Assembly (NCBI GenBank): GCA_009731375.1
Contig: BJOX01000280.1
Location: 53,412-117,411 of the forward strand
DNA from: Paulinella micropora
Lineage: Eukaryota > Cercozoa > Imbricatea > Euglyphida
Reading direction: 5' to 3'
DNA: 64,000 bases
The position numbers and the translations under genes are program-made. The notes beneath the pieces are model-generated. The model worked only from the letters and a program-made list of their open reading frames with translations. It ran no database searches and had not been told where the DNA came from. Within the stretch, counting starts at the first letter, position 1, and the number at the start of each line of letters is the position of its first letter. Positions 53,565 through 62,735 of this stretch are shown here, piece after piece.

Positions 53565-54380
53565 TTATTTTAATCTGAAGTTGAAGTTTTTCGTTAACTC
53601 ATCATCTACACTTGAAACATAAAGAAAATTAAATCTCTCCTTTGTAGCCTCGTGATACTTTTGAAGAAAATAATCAAAGTCAAAAGATAAGTCTAAGTGT
53701 TTATACACGAGTTCCATTTTGTCTTGAGACTGGCCCGGAAAGATTAACAAATAATCTAACTGCTTAATGGCTTCTGGCCGTAGGTCATTGAAATACTGAC
53801 TAGACATAATCACCTTACTTTTATGGTGTCTGTTCTCTTTTAACAAATCGCTTACGGACTTATATCTTAATCCACTCCCTAAATCGTCCAAAACAAAAAC
53901 AACCTCTGGTGAAATATACTTACTTGGTCTCTCTTTCTTCTCACCTCCTTCTTTTTTCTTTTCCTTTCCGAAATAAAGAAATTTTGGTTTCTCTATTTCC
54001 TCTTTGTCCTGTTTTATTTCTCCTTCGTGTTGCTCGTCCTTTCTGTTCAGTTTGTCGAGTTCATAGTCTATCACATTTACACCATCTGATTTAAGAAAGG
54101 TATATATTGCCATTGGGTTTCCCCTGTTCTTAAAGTGCTTAACCATTGCTTTATAAATGTAGTCCTTGTGAATTGTTGAAGCAATAATGACAATACGGGT
54201 TTTTCTGTCTGTAGTCCGTTTCAGTATTTCAAAGAGTGCTGTCGTTTTCCCGCTCTTCTTACGGGCGAGTAGAAATATACTTGAATAGGGCTCATTAAAT
54301 AATTTATAACCTTTTGCTTTTTTGTTTCCGTTTCCATCCTGCTTTACTGGTTTCACCTTGACATTGTTAATCTTAAGCAT
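53565..54380 (-). CDS. Packaging ATPase (FtsK/HerA-A32-like)
   Basis: An intact 271-residue frame from ATG 54380 (MLKINNVKVKPVKQDGNGNK). Walker A ARKKSGKTT, Walker B VVFVLDDLG, then SSQYFNDLRPEA. Closely similar to the element A ATPase (36092-36919), including Ala in place of the first Walker A Gly and the Glu/Lys-rich insert. It powers genome packaging by analogy with Polinton ATPases. The 119-residue gene starts 10 bp upstream on the same strand, as in A. Intact reading suggests this gene decayed little. Confidence 0.82.
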   Translation of the reverse strand: MLKINNVKVKPVKQDGNGNKKAKGYKLFNEPYSSIFLLARKKSGKTTALFEILKRTTDRKTRIVIIASTIHKDYIYKAMVKHFKNRGNPMAIYTFLKSDGVNVIDYELDKLNRKDEQHEGEIKQDKEEIEKPKFLYFGKEKKKEGGEKKERPSKYISPEVVFVLDDLGSGLRYKSVSDLLKENRHHKSKVIMSSQYFNDLRPEAIKQLDYLLIFPGQSQDKMELVYKHLDLSFDFDYFLQKYHEATKERFNFLYVSSVDDELTKNFNFRLK

Positions 54381-54389
54381 TGTATATTA

Positions 54390-54752
54390 TTATCCTAAGA
54401 ATTCCAAACACACAACAATTCTTCCCGCTAAATTTCCTGTATCAATATTTCCGCTGTCAGTTTCAAGGACTTTAAATGTATATTGTCCGTCTGTCCATCC
54501 GACGACACCTAAATTATAACTAAGGTTTGAAATGTTTGCTATATTACTATCCGCAAATGTGCCGATAATTCCAATGCTGTCCATATAAAGAATTCTGGTT
54601 TTGGTTTCCGTCTGGTCGTTCGTATAGTGGATAAATTTTACATTCATTATGGTTGGTGTGAATGACATTTGAATATTTTTATTAAATGTTTTGCTTCCCA
54701 CAAAATCATTGCTCAGAAAAATAATCTTTTGGTATTTATATTCAGTAGCCAT
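54390..54752 (-). CDS. Conserved 120-residue protein of unknown function
   Basis: ATG 54752 (MATEYKYQKIIFLSNDFVGS) to the stop at 54390; homologue of 36935-37294. Shared blocks include KTFDKNIQM / KTFNKNIQM and FADSN-ANISNLSYNLG. Beta-rich, no signal or Cys pattern. It precedes the ATPase in both elements, so a packaging or portal-vertex role is possible but unproven. Confidence 0.7.
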   Translation of the reverse strand: MATEYKYQKIIFLSNDFVGSKTFNKNIQMSFTPTIMNVKFIHYTNDQTETKTRILYMDSIGIIGTFADSNIANISNLSYNLGVVGWTDGQYTFKVLETDSGNIDTGNLAGRIVVCLEFLG

Positions 54753-54783
54753 GTTTATATTACTGATAATATTTAATTTTTGA

Positions 54784-55066
54784 ATAACAAAAATATTTTC
54801 GCGGACTGCCTGCGACTTTTACTCGCGGGTAAGCGAAAAAAAGAATGTGAGTTGTGCTTATTATATAAAGCAAGGTATTGAAACTAAATTTAAATGTGTG
54901 TTTAAACCTTTCAGTGATTGGTGTGTTAGTTTTGATGAAGCCCTGCCGTTAATCTGTGCCGGCGATAGTTCTTGGTATAAAATACATTTATACGAGTGTT
55001 CATTTCTTTGAACTAGAAGGCGATGGAAGGCAAATTCCTATGAGTAAAGTCAAAATTCCGACATAA
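54784..55066 (+). pseudogene. Conserved small protein (frameshifted, no ATG)
   Basis: Homologue of 37348-37635. One frame runs through TACDFYSRVSEKKN and SDWCVSFDEALPLICAGDSS to a stop near 55,012; a shifted frame finishes with DGRQIPMSKVKIPT at 55066. The 3' end overlaps the membrane-protein gene by 67 bp, as in element A. Confidence 0.5.
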
Positions 55067-55356
55067 GTGTTTGCAACCTCACAAGGTAAGTTCTTTTCAG
55101 ATAGCCTTACGATACAAAGGGTTATAATGGCAATAATGACACCCATTTGAAATAAGTATTTAATAAGTCGGCTGTCGGTCGGTCTGTTTTTTATACAACA
55201 ACAATTCCAGTTATCTTCCAATTCGTGCTCTACTTTTTTTTCCTCAGTCTTTAGTTCTACTTCAAGAACACGAGACTTTAATTCTGGAGTTAGTTCGCCA
55301 ACCATATCCATAATAGGCGGGGGTCTGTGAAGTCTAGTTGTATTATTGTTTGACAT
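55000..55356 (-). CDS. Small two-helix membrane protein
   Basis: Intact, 118 residues, ATG 55356 (MSNNNTTRLHRPPPIMDMVG). A Pro-rich and acidic N-terminal half with a Cys cluster (NWNCCCIKN), then two hydrophobic helices (GVIIAIITLCIVRL and TYVGILTLLIGICLP) and an SSSKK tail. The C-terminal 50 residues are almost identical to element A. Likely a virion-membrane or host-membrane protein. A palindrome of the element B family ends at its ATG. Confidence 0.7.
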   Translation of the reverse strand: MSNNNTTRLHRPPPIMDMVGELTPELKSRVLEVELKTEEKKVEHELEDNWNCCCIKNRPTDSRLIKYLFQMGVIIAIITLCIVRLSEKNLPCEVANTYVGILTLLIGICLPSPSSSKK

Positions 55357-55410
55357 GATATTTTAGAATTGCGTTTCGTGCTCCGCACTTTCACTTATTC
55401 TAAAACATCG
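55357..55410. repeat. Element B palindrome 7 (before membrane-protein gene)
   Basis: Arms GATATTTTAGAAT (55357-55369) and ATTCTAAAACATC (55397-55409); 12 of 13 bases pair. Abuts the minus-strand ATG 55356. Confidence 0.75.
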
Positions 55411-55443
55411 TTTTTATTTATTGAAAATAAATAAATCAGCTTT

Positions 55444-55502
55444 CGATGTTTATCAACAAACTAGAATGAGTGAAGCGAATGAGAATGAAGTTGATAAATA
55501 TC
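55444..55502. repeat. Element B palindrome 8 (after fibre gene)
   Basis: Arms GATGTTTATCAAC (55445-55457) and GTTGATAAATATC (55490-55502); overlaps the fibre stop codon at 55501-55503. Confidence 0.72.
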
Positions 55503-58500
55503 AAGGGAAAACGACTGCTCTGATTTCTGCTAATTGGTTTGCTTGGTCTTGTAATATATTAAGTAAAGTTTTATTTTCTTTTTCTAAATTAACTAACTTT
55601 TCTGATAATTGTTGAACCGCTTTAATTAATGGGGCGATAAACTCGGAATAACCATACCATAACCGACATCACCACTATCAACACATTTAACATCTTCTGG
55701 ATTAACACTCACACCCTTCAATTCGCATTCTTTTCTTTGCTTTGGACACTGAACCATAATTGCTTCTTTTATAAAACCGCCAAAATCTAGCATATCCATT
55801 TCTGTTAGTATGTTCTCTAATTGTGCTATTAAGCCAGTCCTACATTTTTTTTAAATCATCAATCAAACGATAGCAGACTGGATTTAACTTATTAATAAAA
55901 TCTAAGCCTAAGCATTCCTTTATATCTTCTTTTTTTCTCCTGTCTGAATCTTGAATTGGATTAGACAATACCCATAATTGTCCATCGCTTGCCTTTAAAG
56001 ACATTAAAGCAGTATTTGAACTATTCTTCCATATGAACCCACTCGTTGAAGAATTATTCACTCTAAATCTAATAGCATAAGAAGTTAATCCTCCGCCTAC
56101 TCCTCCTGCTGGTGCTGTTCCTCCACTTAATGATTTATTTGCTCCAGACTGAGACATATAAATTCCCCATGCTGAATCACCAGTATCCCAAATAAATATT
56201 CCTCTCGCATTCGTCCCGTCTGTTTGTCCTTGAATTCCTATTTTCGCTCCATTATTAGTTGTGGTCGTTAGCAACCCAGAATATGTAATTCCCGCATTCG
56301 CCGTTATTAATCCGCTCGCCGTTATTGCCTTTGTTGTTAATATGCCTGCTGTATCAAGTTCAAGAGCCACAGACCAAAGAACAGCAGCCCCAACACTTTT
56401 CCCACTATCATACAAAAATCTAAGTTTGTTGGAAAATTTATTAATTAAAAAGTTTGAACTCGCATAACTTGATTTCCATCCCGCGCCATCTAAATAAGCA
56501 TCAAAACCCATATTTATGCTATTGTGTCCTAAATTAAATAGTCCAAATGTAGGATAAATATCTTCCGTTGTAGTTGCCTGCAAGTGTGCTCCAGTTGTAT
56601 TGTTGTTAAATGTCCCATACAATTCTAAGCCCGCTGTCGTACCTATTCCTTTTGTTGTGCTTCCTATAATTATTGGTTTGCCTAGTGCTGCTGTTATTTT
56701 ATCGCTTGCCGTTAATGTTGTTGTAGTCATGCCAGCAGTTGAAGTGATTGATGTTCCCGTTATTGTTCCAGCACTTGTTATGTTGTTTGAATTCATATCC
56801 AAAGCACCATAAAACCGCATACCCCAGCATTGTTAAAACGGACAATGTCAGATGAAGCACTTTTATTATCCAAAAGTTTTGAAATATAAAAACCTGCTCC
56901 TTTTACATCAAATGCTACATTCGTGAATACATAACCTCTTTGGTCTGCGGTTCCACTTGTAGCAGTATTCAGAGTAAATAAGAAATATTGATAATCACCT
57001 GATGTCTGTGAAAAGAATATATCCTCCATCTTGGTTTAATATCCTTGCCCCATTATATGTAATATTTCCACCATTAATGATAACTTGATTATTAAAATCA
57101 GCCGTTTGTGTTAAAGTTAGATATTTTATTACGGTGCTCGTCCCGTTGAATGTTTTAATTCCTGTTATTGTTTGGTCTCCTGTTAGTTTCACACAATTAT
57201 CATCCAGATATTGCTTATTTACCGCTTCATTCGCATTTTGTGGTGCTCCTAGATTAACAATCCGACTGCTATTACAATCTAATCCAGTAGCATTAAACCA
57301 CGAAACAATCGTCCCATCAATAATAAAACTTATTTTTTTCGCAGAAATTTCAAAGTTGTAATATGTTGCAGTTTTCATATCCAAACTAGCAATTGACCCG
57401 ATATTACTGGTATAATTGAAAACAATGAATGTTCCCTTTGTTGTTGAATTGATTGAATTTCCAGTTATTTCAACACCACTGCTATATGTCTTAATTCCTG
57501 CTATTGTTTGGTTTCCTGTTAGTTTCACATTTTGCCCGTCTTTTGTATCAACATAACTTTTATTTGCTCCATCCGTTGTTGCTGATGGTGTGGCTAAGTT
57601 TGTTATTTTGTTGTTATTTAAACTTAATGTTGTTCCAGTTGCGGTTATAATTAAAGTATTACCTGAATATAACTCAACATACGAACCAGTTATTTATATC
57701 GGATACCAAGTCGCTGTTGCTGTTTTTTGTGCTGCAATCATTCCTATTTTTGTATCAAATGCTATACCGATGCCGTCAAAAGTAGTAGGATTGGACGAAC
57801 CACTTACTTCTAAAGTTGATGTAAATTTTTTATTCCCTGCTATGGTTTGGTCTCCTGTTAGTTTAACCACCGAAGTATCAAGAGCGGAAACATCCACACC
57901 ATCAACAAGATTAACATTTGTTATGCTTTGGCTTTTCATATCAATACCCGCACTAGCATTTATCATGTTGCTGAATGTTTTAATTCCTCCTATGGTTTGG
58001 TCTCCTGTTAGTTTAACCACCGAACCATCAACTGCGAGATTAGCAAGATTAATTCCATTATACGTAGAAGCCCCTGAAATAGCAAAACCGCCCATATTTA
58101 GTGCCCCCGTCATACTAGCAGTGCCGTCTAATCTAAGAAAGGGTGGTGTGGTGTTTTTCCATTGCCCCGTGCTATACATAATCAGTTGGTTATCTGCTGG
58201 GAAGCCTGATATTGTCACATCGCTGTGGCTATCTATGCTTCCACTCGCTGACACTTTATCATTATTATCTTGGTGCTCAAATATCCATTCATCAACATCT
58301 TTAGTATTTAGTAAATTAACTCCTGTTATATTCCTCCTTCCCATACTAATATTGCCGAATTCATCAACATTTATCGGAAATGTTTTATTTACCCACTTTA
58401 TTGAATTATATGTGAGATAACTATTAGTGGCTATTGGTGCGGTTATAACCACATCTGAAAGTGTATCAATTGAACCAAGGGTTGTATTCTTCCATTTGCC

Positions 58501-58877
58501 TTCTACATCGTTGTAAGTTAAGTATTGTCCGCTCGCTTGTGAAAATATATTTGTGTTTATCAAATTATATAAACTGGTTTGGTGCAGATTGGAAGTATTA
58601 GAGCGGTGTTGAGTTGAGGCTTTGACTTCGTCGTTGTCCCTCACTCGTTGCTCTGTATAGTATAAATTTTTTCCTTCTTTGATGTCCGTTGTTGATTTTA
58701 AAGCGAGACGTGTGTCAAATCGGCCGTCATTGTAATAAAGATTTACGGGGTCAGCATCTTCTGGCACTCTGTCTGTATTCAGACCACTATGTTGGTATTG
58801 GTTAAGTCTAAGTTAAGTATGTTTAGACTATCAACAGTCAATTCATTAAGGCCGAGTAATGATTTATATTGCGACAT
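55501..58877 (-). pseudogene. Large S74-type fibre protein, broken in several places
   Basis: Homologue of 37896-41770, from ATG 58877. Frames change near 58,785, 57,690, 57,000, 56,810, 55,850 and 55,660. The N-terminal shaft closely matches A (EDADPVNLYYNDGRFDTRLA) and the VKLTGDQTI repeats recur. The C-terminal S74-like part is different: SDRRKKEDIKECLGLDFINK and CRTGLIAQLENIL, more like the common phage and virus S74 form than that of A. The final Leu-heptad helix (NLEKENKTLLNILQDQANQL) is again the same as in A. The fibre tip thus appears exchanged between the two lineages, as expected for a receptor-binding protein. Confidence 0.72.
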
Positions 58878-58950
58878 TGATATATATTATTTATTTATTA
58901 GTTTATTTATTTATTTAAAAAATACTAAAATATAGTAATCTTAGTATAAA

Positions 58951-59477
58951 ATGCCCTCTCCCGAAGCGAGCCGACAAACTTGGGGAAAAGCAGTCGATGG
59001 AATTAAACAAAAAGCGAAGCAGAGAAAATGGAACATGCCAAAAAGGTTTTGGAACAATACCGAAATGCGGTTAAAAATGAAGACAAAGATATGGAACGAA
59101 AAATAGCAGAGATAGAAAATAAGAATTTAGCAACATATATTATTAATGAGAAGGATCAAGATGACACACCCGAGCAGAGTGAGAGTGAAAGTGAATGTGA
59201 TTTTACTGATATCATTGCTAAAAAGACGGCGAAAATGAAGATAAGAAGAAAGAAAGCGGAAACTAAGAGAGAAAAGAAGAAGAGTAAGAAACCAGAGCCT
59301 GAGCCTGAGGAGAGTGAAGAAAGTGAAAGTGAGAGTAGTGAAGAAGAAGAACCGAAACCTAAGAAAGGGAAAGGTAAAAAATCAAGCAGTGTGAGTGTGA
59401 AAGTATATAATCAATCTTCTGGTGGTGTTAAGAAAGAAAAAAATAATGATGTCTCGCGGATGTTTCTTAAGTTCTAA
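58951..59477 (+). CDS. Charged Lys/Glu-rich protein (frameshifted start)
   Basis: ATG 58951 (MPSPEASRQTWGKAVDGIKQ) opens a frame that is lost near 59,030; the overlapping frame 59028-59477 holds the rest with Glu/Ser-rich acidic runs, a Lys-rich block and VSVKVYNQSSGGVKKE. Homologous to 41836-42368. It lies divergent from the fibre gene across a 73-bp AT-rich spacer that must hold both promoters. Function unknown. Confidence 0.6.
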
Positions 59478-59560
59478 AGTCCAAATGTAAATAATCCAAT
59501 TAATCTATTAACTTTAAATTCTTGGTGTCGTTTCGTTTTTACATGATGTGCTATATTTTT

Positions 59561-60106
59561 TTAAAAGTATCTTCCGCCACAATCACAATGAATATCAATT
59601 TTGTTTTTTTCTTTCCATTCATCCCTGTATTCATCTAATTTTTGTTTATTGTTTTCATAATAGGTTTGAACTTGTTTTCTTATTTTATCACCTTTGACTT
59701 CGTAATAATGTTTGTTGTATATAAGTTTTACGTGTTTGTGTTCATTTCTATATTTAGTTTGATATTCAGTTATCTTATCTCTGTATTCCTCAAGATATTC
59801 TTTTTTTACTCTTCCAGCAATATTTTTATTTACGCAATTTAATTCTCTAATTAATTCAACTTCTCTTTTATGTAATTCCATTTTGTTATTACAAGGATAC
59901 AATTCAATTAATTCTATGTAAGCATAATCGTATTTTACAATTTCATAAGAATTCATATAAGGAGACTTTGAATTTAACCATCGTTTATAATCTATTTTAT
60001 GACTATGTAGTCTTTTATATAATGGTTGAATAGTTGAGCCGATATAAATTTCATTTGTCTGGTAAGACCTTAATGAATAAATCTTCCCTTCCTTGTAATC
60101 ATGCAT
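59561..60106 (-). CDS. GIY-YIG endonuclease
   Basis: An intact 181-residue frame from ATG 60106 (MHDYKEGKIYSLRSYQTNEI). GIY-YIG core in the form KIYSLRS...EIYIGST, conserved Arg in LYKRLHSHK and Glu in LHKREVELIRE. A long Lys/Tyr-rich helix follows, and the end CDCGGRYF is the start of the Cys/His finger found in its relative in element A and in the small proteins at 23.2-23.9 kb. It lies between the charged-protein and integrase genes, whereas the A copy is beside the DUF3820 gene, so the gene has moved. Probably a site-specific nuclease. Confidence 0.78.
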   Translation of the reverse strand: MHDYKEGKIYSLRSYQTNEIYIGSTIQPLYKRLHSHKIDYKRWLNSKSPYMNSYEIVKYDYAYIELIELYPCNNKMELHKREVELIRELNCVNKNIAGRVKKEYLEEYRDKITEYQTKYRNEHKHVKLIYNKHYYEVKGDKIRKQVQTYYENNKQKLDEYRDEWKEKNKIDIHCDCGGRYF

Positions 60107-60179
60107 TATCGTTTTATATCGTTTATTATCGTTATATATAATATATAATAAAACCTTAACATAAAATTAATTATATAAT

Positions 60180-61104
60180 ATGGACAATAAACATATAATT
60201 ATTAATGCGGAAGACACACCTACGGGGGAAGTAGTTAAAACAAAAGAAGAAGAAGCACTTGAAATCCATCGTCAGAAAAAGAACCAGAAAATATGGAATA
60301 CTATATGGGTTGATAAGTCATTAGACCAAGTCTTTCTTGACTTAGCAGATATGAGTAAGATAAAATATAAGAAAGGAAATAAGGGGTATGCTTGAATGCT
60401 TGTTTGGATAGATTGTCATTCAAGATATTTAATAATCATTCCATTAAAAAATAAAACCGCAAAAGAAGTCTATTATGCTTTGAAAACAATTAAATATAAA
60501 CCGAAATCAATTACTACTGACAGCGGTGGAGAATATAAAGGAGCAACTCGTGAATATTTTATTGAAAATGGAATTAGACATGATGTGGTTGAAGTTGGCG
60601 ACCATAGAGCCTTAGCGGTTGTTGATAGAGTAATAAGGAGTATTAGAAGATGGCTAGACCTTTTATTTGAAACCAATCGTAATTTTGATTGGGTTAGTTA
60701 TATTCAAGACTTAGTAGATGCTTATAATCATAAAGTTCATAGAGGAATTCAGGCTAAACCAGCGGAAGTATTTTCGGGAGAGATAAAAATACCCAGAAAA
60801 TCACTCGTGATAATTTAATAGATGAATTCAATGTCGGTGATAGTGTGAGAAAGAAAACAAACGGAATTTATTTTCCAAGGGTGGAAAGACTTTCAGTAAA
60901 ATTAGTTATAAAGTCAAACGCCGTTCCGGATTTAAGTTAATATTAAATAACGACGAGTTAGTAAGCCCAAGAGATTTATTGAAGACTGATTTTATTAAAC
61001 CAATTGACGAAGAAAAAGATATGAAGGAGCAAACTAAAGAAGTTATTAAAGAAAAGAAAACTAAAGAACTGCTAAAGAGAGAAGAAATGAACCACAAAAC
61101 ATAA
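60180..61104 (+). pseudogene. Retroviral-type integrase (internal stop and frameshifts)
   Basis: ATG 60180 (MDNKHIIINAEDTPTGEVVK). Asp in VFLDLADMSK, second Asp in TTDSGGEYKG, third acidic residue Asp in AVVDRVIRS, 34 residues further, the same Glu-to-Asp change as in element A. TGA 60393-60395 interrupts the frame where A reads through; after 60818 the frame shifts, and shifts again near 60,880, to finish at TAA 61104. The C-terminal region, with NVGDSVRKKTNGIYF and a Lys-rich tail, resembles the DNA-binding end of integrases and is missing in A. The gene inserted the element into host DNA when intact. Confidence 0.78.
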
Positions 61105-61258
61105 GAACTAGCAAGAGGGAAAGAAAAGCAAAAGTCCAATTTGATATTTAATGAAAACTGAAAATAACTTTAATAATTGGTTATAAACTTTTCAGATTTT
61201 GAATGTAATAAGTTGTTAAGAAAAATCTACAACCAGTTATTACAACAACACCTCTTGT

Positions 61259-61766
61259 TTAATCAAACACCACCCGATAAGCAGTCTTGATAGTGAGGCC
61301 GTAATAATTAGAAATATTTTCAATGTTGTCCCAGAGACGAAATAATTTGAAACTTCCATCTGTAAAACGAACAACGAACCGCTCAGGGATTTGATCCTTT
61401 CTCATCCTAGACTTATAGCAATTCAATTTGATGGATGATAATCCTTCATTTCGTTGGTTGTAAAGTCTTGCGACTCCGTTCTTTTCGTCTATCTCAAACC
61501 AGTATGTTTCCTTACTCTCAACTGGTTTTCTGATATTATTGTTAGGACTGCGACTAATGATAACTATATTCGCCCCCAACTCTGCTGGAATATTCTGTGA
61601 TGTTATGAGGCCTATTCGCATAACACTCACTGCCTCTGCCAAAGCCTGCAACACATTTTTTTTACAAAAAGGAAGCAAACAACAACCTTACCTTGACTTC
61701 GGGGTCTTCTGGGTGGGGCTCCTCTGGTTCCTCTGCTTCCTCCAGTGTGGTTGGGTCGTCCGCCAT
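61259..61766 (-). CDS. Two-exon gene of unknown function with a 46-nt intron
   Basis: Exon 1 is 61766-61692 (25 codons from ATG, MADDPTTLEEAEEPEEPHPE). The intron is 61691-61646, starting GTAAGG and ending TTGCAG after a short pyrimidine-rich stretch. Exon 2 is 61645-61259. Exon 1 ends exactly at a codon boundary and the joined frame is uninterrupted, about 153 residues. Without splicing the frame meets stops inside the intron. Exon 2 has a conserved-looking mixed fold with RFVVRFTDGSFKLFRLWDN and no known motif. A short acidic start and a GT-AG intron are host-like; it lies between integrase and terminal repeat, absent from element A. Possibly captured from a host. Confidence 0.62.
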
Positions 61767-62044
61767 CTATGCACACAAAAAACGACGATGGTTTGGATTT
61801 CTTCTCTTGTCCACTTTGGGAATTCTGAAAAAGTCGCAGAATGAAAAAGCGCGAGGAAAAACACATGGTTTGGAGTGTTCCAGAAAAAAATGGAGGGAGA
61901 TATGTGCCCGCCTGTCTAGTTTTTCCATTTTACTTATTCGGTCGGCCAGCGCACACGACAAAGGTGAGGCAAAAAAGCACACCAGCAAAGTTTGCTTTTT
62001 TGCTTTTGGACTGCTTTCTGTCGTCTTTTTTAACCCTCGCAATA
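61767..62044. other. Divergent promoter region, 278 bp
   Basis: Lies between the two-exon gene and the next plus-strand gene. Less AT-rich than its surroundings. An in-frame ATG at 61841 would extend the plus-strand gene by 68 codons, but that stretch has no protein-like pattern and reads through a possible 5' splice site (AAAGGTGAGG near 61,960). I see no other gene. Confidence 0.4.
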
Positions 62045-62551
62045 ATGAGTGAGGATGATGGTATCAGTGTTGACAATAACGAAGGTGAATATGTTGAAAG
62101 AGAAGAAAAGAATAAATGGCTGGAGAAATTACAAGATAGAACACGAAGAGATTTAGTAAGAGATAAGGCTAATAATGATGTCAAATATGATAATATAATA
62201 AGTAAATTAGAACGAAATGAACGAGAAAGAATAGAATTAGAGAAAGAAAAGAAAGAATGTATAAATAAAGGAAGTGCTCTTGATGAGTTGCTTAATAAAC
62301 GAAATGATGATGTTGAACGAAAAGAGAAAATTGAACAAATGAAAAGAGAAAAAAAGAGAGAAGAAGAACGAAAGAAGAAACAATTAAGATTATTTGAACA
62401 TTGGTTAAGTGCGGAAAATCAACCAATGGGACTTGATGATGAAATAAAAGCACGAAAAATGTTTGATAGCGGAAAAACTTCATCGGAAATAATTCAATCA
62501 CATGAGAATACAAAAGACAGAGAATTGAATAAAAGTGGTTATAACCACTAA
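62045..62551 (+). CDS. Charged coiled-coil protein of unknown function
   Basis: ATG 62045 (MSEDDGISVDNNEGEYVERE) to TAA 62551, about 168 residues. Mostly Lys/Glu/Arg helix (RKEKIEQMKREKKREEERKK) with a more globular end (LRLFEHWLSAENQPMGLDDE). An upstream in-frame ATG at 61841 is less likely. The 3' end contains a perfect 16-bp palindrome. No homologue in element A, where this region is missing. Probably a structural or DNA-associated protein; unknown. Confidence 0.55.
   Translation: MSEDDGISVDNNEGEYVEREEKNKWLEKLQDRTRRDLVRDKANNDVKYDNIISKLERNERERIELEKEKKECINKGSALDELLNKRNDDVERKEKIEQMKREKKREEERKKKQLRLFEHWLSAENQPMGLDDEIKARKMFDSGKTSSEIIQSHENTKDRELNKSGYNH
62534..62549. repeat. Perfect 16-bp palindrome at a gene end
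   Basis: AGTGGTTATAACCACT, immediately before the stop codon of the charged protein. Could act as an RNA 3' hairpin or a protein-binding site. Confidence 0.6.
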
Positions 62552-62611
62552 CTCCTTTTGCACATAGGAGTATAAACTAGTGTGTATTCAATTTAAAAAT
62601 TGGGCGAAAGC

Positions 62612-62677
62612 ACTCCTTGTTTCAAATGAATTTTATCTACCATACTTGTTTGTGTGGTAGGTGGTTTGAAACGGAGT
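62612..62677. repeat. 66-nt three-tier hairpin beside the terminal repeat
   Basis: Three nested pairs: ACTCC/GGAGT (62612-62616, 62673-62677), GTTTCAAA/TTTGAAAC (62619-62626, 62665-62672), CTACCATAC/GTGTGGTAG (62637-62645, 62652-62660, one mismatch), with a 6-nt loop. It lies in a non-coding stretch between the last gene and the terminal repeat. Confidence 0.65.
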
Positions 62678-62735
62678 TGCTTCTAAAAAGGAAGACGAAA
62701 AAGGTCAATTTAATGATGTATACATTTTCTTGTAG

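Noticed and set aside
60393-60395. Programmed readthrough or variant genetic code in the B integrase
   Set aside because: Element A has no stop at this place, and the B gene has further frameshifts, so simple decay is more likely.
61841-62044. N-terminal extension of the charged protein from ATG 61841
   Set aside because: The extension has no protein-like pattern and crosses a possible splice donor; ATG 62045 marks the start of charged, conserved-looking sequence.
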